Source of the DNA: Earliella scabrosa
Lineage: Eukaryota > Basidiomycota > Agaricomycetes > Polyporales > Polyporaceae
Direction: 5' to 3'
DNA: 64,000 nucleotides
NCBI GenBank assembly: GCA_022605405.1
Contig: JABYQQ010000004.1
Coordinates: 2,046,001-2,110,000, forward strand
Position numbers and translations under genes: made by a program. The notes beneath the pieces were generated by a model. That model made no database searches and had not been told where the DNA came from. It saw only the letters and a program-made list of their open reading frames with translations. Positions within the stretch are counted from its first letter, which is position 1, and each line of letters begins with the position of its first letter. Of the stretch, positions 60,400-64,000 are shown one piece after another.

Positions 60400-63193
60400 T
60401 CACTCGTGCTGCACGGTGACGCTGGAGAACTTGAGGTTCATCATGCTCGGCTGCTCGCGCGCCGTCTGGCTGAACCGGCCCCAGTTCACCCACCACTCCT
60501 CCGCGGCGTCCCCGGCGTCGTACAGGAAGATCTCCGCGATCTCCTCAAACTGCGCCGCCATCATCCCCTCGTCCCACTCGTCGGCCGTGTGCCGCATGTC
60601 CTCGTCGCGCGCGTCCGCGGCGGGCCCGTTCGGCATCGCCACCATCTGCGCGTTCCCAATGTCCGCGAGCTTGACGAGGTCGCACCGCCGCTGGCGCAGC
60701 TCCTGGTACGCGCTCAGGAAGGACGGGATCTGGTTCGTCGTCCGCAGGTGCGAGAACAGCGAGCCCAGCACGACCGCGTCCTCGACGGCCATGCTCGCGC
60801 CATGTGAACCGCCCGGCTACGCGTGTGCGATGAATTGTTGTCAGCGAATGCTTGACCGGTGCTCGTGAAGCGTGTCGCTGGGACTGCGGACTTACGAATG
60901 ATGGGTGCGCAGCGTCACCGAGTAGCACGATTCGACCCGTGGAATCTACCCATTCGTGGATGGTGTTCTTGCGTGACATGAATCGTGTCCGGATGACATA
61001 GGGCGCCATCTTGATGAGCCGCTGGACTCTGCGGACCGGGGAAAGCGTTAGCTAGTCCTGAAGGAGGCGAGTGATAGCGAGACGCACTTTGGCCCATGAT
61101 TTTCGACGTTGATCTTCTCCGTCGGAAAGAGCTCGTCCCAGCTCTCCTCTCCGCCCTGCTCAAGCCCGTCGAGGTTATGCCAAGAATATAGGTGGAAGAA
61201 GAACTCCTTCTTGGCGCGCTGGAAGTGGATCAGGACACGGGTCAGCGTCGGTGCCGAGTATCTCCGCAGGCTGAGACGTACCACGGGGTGTCCTGGAGAA
61301 AAGCCTCCGATCAGCACAGTGGATGGCGGAACGAATCGGGGCGACTGACCACACACACTGCGGTGTTCGCCCATGAAAATGGGCCACTGCAAGGGAGCCA
61401 ATCAGGGAGCGAATGGTGAGATACGACGGACAGATCGTACCTCATCCGCGAGGGCATACGAGCATAGCTCCGGGTCTTTCAGCATGTCTTCTGCTTGAAC
61501 GACTCCGGTGTAGAGTGTCATGTCGCCCGGCCTGGCAGAGTCAGGCTCGCCGAGCACAACCTCGCGCACGATACTCTTGTACCCGTCTGCGCCGATGAGG
61601 ATGTCTGCACTCAAGACCTGGCCGTTCTCCAGCATCACCTTGGGCCGCGGGGCTCGCGCGTTCCCTTGGTGTATTGACTTGACCTTGCTGTTGAGATGGA
61701 CGGTTGCGCCTGCCTCGGTGGCGAGCTTGTACAACAGCCGAACGAGGTCGTCGCGCTGCGGGTGGCATTCGTCAATGTCAAGCAGGCAAGAGCGTACTCG
61801 TGGCGACGTACATGCATGAGAAGAAACTCGCCACCGGTCTCGGCCATGACTGCAGGCTTCCAGTGAAGGTAGCCGACAAAGTTCCCTGATCGTACTGCGA
61901 TGAGAATGAGATTAGCGAGGCAGCGCGAGCAAATGGTGGCAGGAAGGTTAGCCCTCGAAGGGACCCATCAAGCGTCCATCCGTTCACATACAACACGTCG
62001 TGTCAGATAGCCCTATGCCACGACTTACATGACGCAGAGTCAACAAGTGCCACGCAAAGGAATGAGGGGACCGCATCCGTGCTGCTGGTTAACGACGGCG
62101 ACTGGCAGGCAGCGCACGATGGGCATTCGTCTACGAGGAGCGGGCCGGTCGGGCCATCCGCGCACAGCGCGCGCGACCCGGGAATGTCGCGCACTCGCCA
62201 AGGGGCCGTGCGGGGTCGGACAGCGGTGGGCGCGGACGAGCGGCGCGGTCTCTCCCAGCGGGCGCCACAAGAAGGAAAGGCGGGAGCCAGTTTTGGATGC
62301 AAGAAAGAAGGTGTGGGACCGCGACGATCGGATGCACGGCCTTCCCCTCGATCGCGCCGCTCCCGTCTGACGTGCGACGAGCCATCGCAGCGGCACGGCT
62401 CCTCTCCTCTCCTCCGCGGCGTTGCTGCCTCTTCCGACGCCGCGTGACAGATGCCGTCGCCCCAGCCTGCCCCGAGCGCTCTGACGCTCGACGTAGATCG
62501 GGCCTCGGGCGCCCACCTCGCGTGCTCCTCTGCGCAACTCGCTGGTCTCGCAGCACCATGTACGGAGACGCGACTGCTGTTCAGTGGGACCCGGGGGTGG
62601 AGGCCGTACGTGCTCGAAGCCGTATATGGCACAACAGCCCCCGAGGAGGTCAGGACAGCACCGCGTCGCGGACCTGTCAACGTGACTGGTGCTTCGCGGA
62701 TACAAAGACACGTCGTCGGTAATCAAGACGAAAGCGGATCCGGGGATAGAGAGCAAGAGAGGGACTGCAGCATGAAGACGTCACAACTCACAATGATGGA
62801 ACGGTGTGCCGACGCACCGCGTCGACACCTTCATCAGTTCTTCCTCGCCAACCCATTGCCGGAGTATCTTGCTCAGGTTTGGAGGGACACGCTGGCCTCC
62901 ACTCGGAACATTGAAGTCGTGTCTCTCGAGCACCGTGACGCGGTGTCCCGCCTTGCTCAGGACGTATGCGACAGCGAGGCCACCGATGCCTAACACAAAT
63001 GGAGTGGGTTAGTCGCGTCATGGATGGACGCTTGGGGGACAGCTGATTGGCGTGTATGTCGTTGGGTACTTCTCTGTACCAACTCCGCGAACAGGGCCCT
63101 GGCGTGATCGAGTGGAGTGCAAGAATAAGGCTCACCTCCACCGACCACGAGGAAGTCGAGGGTAAGCAGAGCTTCGCGTGCGACAGTGGGCAT
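60400..63193 (-). CDS. FAD-dependent aromatic monooxygenase, tandem copy 3
   Basis: Third paralogue. The start ATG at 63191-63193 gives MPTVAREALLTLDFLVVGGG. A fairly long first intron leads to GIGGLAVAYVLSKAGHRVTV with LERHD, then SGGQRVPPNLSKILRQWVGE. Intron 61895-62791 is 897 bp, the longest in the window; it sits where copies 1 and 2 have their long intron. After it come NFVGYLHWKPAVMAETGGEF, LYKLATEAGATVHLNSKVKS, SADILIGADGYKSIVREVV (DG motif), NLDGLEQGGEESWDELFPTE and STGRIVLLGDAAHPSF (GD motif). The end is AEEWWVNWGRFSQTAREQPS and SSVTVQHE, with the stop at 60400-60402. The core is intact. The substrate region differs from copies 1 and 2 in several places, allowing a different specificity. 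Confidence 0.88.
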
Positions 63194-64000
63194 GTCTAGA
63201 GGGTTAGCGGGAAGCGAGGGCGGGGAACACTGGCAGGGCGGGGGCGGGGCGGGTTTTGTACAAGTGCTGGACGTGCCATGCCAAACAAGGACGGGTTGGC
63301 GTCAAGGAAGGCGGTAGGCTCATGAAGCTCTTCTCTTTCCATGTTTCAGCTCGGTACGGGTGGTGAGAAGGGATGGGCCTCATATGCGGAAATTGCGATT
63401 CACCGTGCGGAAGTCGGCTGCTCGAGTCCGAATTGTGCACTCTGCGCGCAGAGTGCCGTGCATGGACGCCGGCGAGCAGGGCAATCCTCGGTCAGCCGTT
63501 GACAGCCTGCGTTCTTATGGCCCGGTTCGAACGGCGTAGCGCACAGAGAGCGCAAGACAGCAGACTGTCAGACAGCTGCAGTACACACCTCCCGATCGTC
63601 TGCACTCGGGAGATTTGCATGTTTGCGTCTGTTCGAAGGTTTTTGCTTGAGCCACAGCCGAGGATCTAGGCGAACGACTCACTATAACATGGCACCATCC
63701 TAGTGGTTGTCGTCCACGAGATGGGTTTGCTTCCGCGATAGTGACCGGTACCGCTGACATCGAGATCATACCACATCGCTCGGCGTTTGCCATCGTGCAG
63801 TTCCTCCTCCCGGGGAGTACTTGCCCAGTCTCATTGAGACGACAGCGAAGATTCATAGAAGTGACGGGTCCCGGGTTCGTCGTTGAGGCAATGAAAAATA
63901 CCGGTCGAACCGCCGTGGGCACCGGCACCATGGTAAGTGAGTGCATACTGACCGTGAAGGTGGGCTGACGCCATAGACTGGGCGGGCGAGGCCGGCGGAG
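63194..64000. other. Right edge: upstream of monooxygenase copy 3
   Basis: About 0.8 kb. Both strands are open over 63520-63960 (plus ITGPGFVVEAMKN-like and minus PGPVTSMNLRCRLNET-like frames). One of them could be the beginning or end of a gene that continues beyond the window, but I cannot decide which. Confidence 0.3.

Noticed and set aside
62003..62756. 225-238 codon ORFs inside the long intron of monooxygenase copy 3
   Set aside because: Arg/Ser/Pro-rich, overlapping on both strands and bounded by good splice sites of the host gene; treated as intron.

Overview
The window is nuclear DNA of a filamentous fungus, almost certainly an agaricomycete (mushroom-forming) basidiomycete. The genes are split by many short introns, mostly 49-110 bp with GT..AG ends. 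Overall GC is high. A DUF6534-type membrane protein, a family concentrated in Agaricomycetes, is present. The tRNA carries a canonical intron next to the anticodon. No prokaryotic organisation, CRISPR array or viral gene set was seen. All gene models are hand-spliced from reading-frame continuity and splice sites. Ends in divergent genes are less certain than cores.

Layout. 1-8 kb: a partial DUF6534 membrane protein, a 2.7 kb stretch without a clear gene, then the divergent pair RSA4 (Notchless ribosome assembly factor) and a pirin. 8-16 kb: a complete ATP-dependent DNA ligase without visible BRCT repeats, a small membrane protein, and a decayed HNH-like gene. The junction of those last two is duplicated about 2.75 kb downstream. 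16.2-26.9 kb: a GC- and CpG-rich gene desert with no recognisable protein, strewn with tandem duplications of 7-8 bp. 27-31 kb: a C2H2-type zinc-finger protein and MKT1. 31-36 kb: gene-poor, with one speculative secreted ORF carrying a phospholipase-A2-like motif, and a tRNA-Lys(CUU). 36-42 kb: ADE1, convergent with an MFS exporter, then a flavin-reductase-like gene with a decayed fragment of itself nearby. 42-52 kb: a dense housekeeping block of POL1, GRX5, ZIM17, one unassigned ORF and ADE17. 52-63 kb: three tandem paralogous FAD-dependent monooxygenases, all on the minus strand.

Functional themes. ADE1 and ADE17 act in the same de novo purine pathway and lie about 13 kb apart. GRX5 and ZIM17 are convergent neighbours that both act in the mitochondrial matrix. 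The monooxygenase array looks like recent local amplification of an accessory catabolic or secondary-metabolism enzyme. Each copy has one oversized intron at the same position (458, 504 and 897 bp), unlike all their other introns.

The least ordinary material is the heptamer-rich desert, the duplicated gene junction in which neither copy is intact, the BRCT-less ligase, and the monooxygenase array. I found no clearly new multi-gene system.
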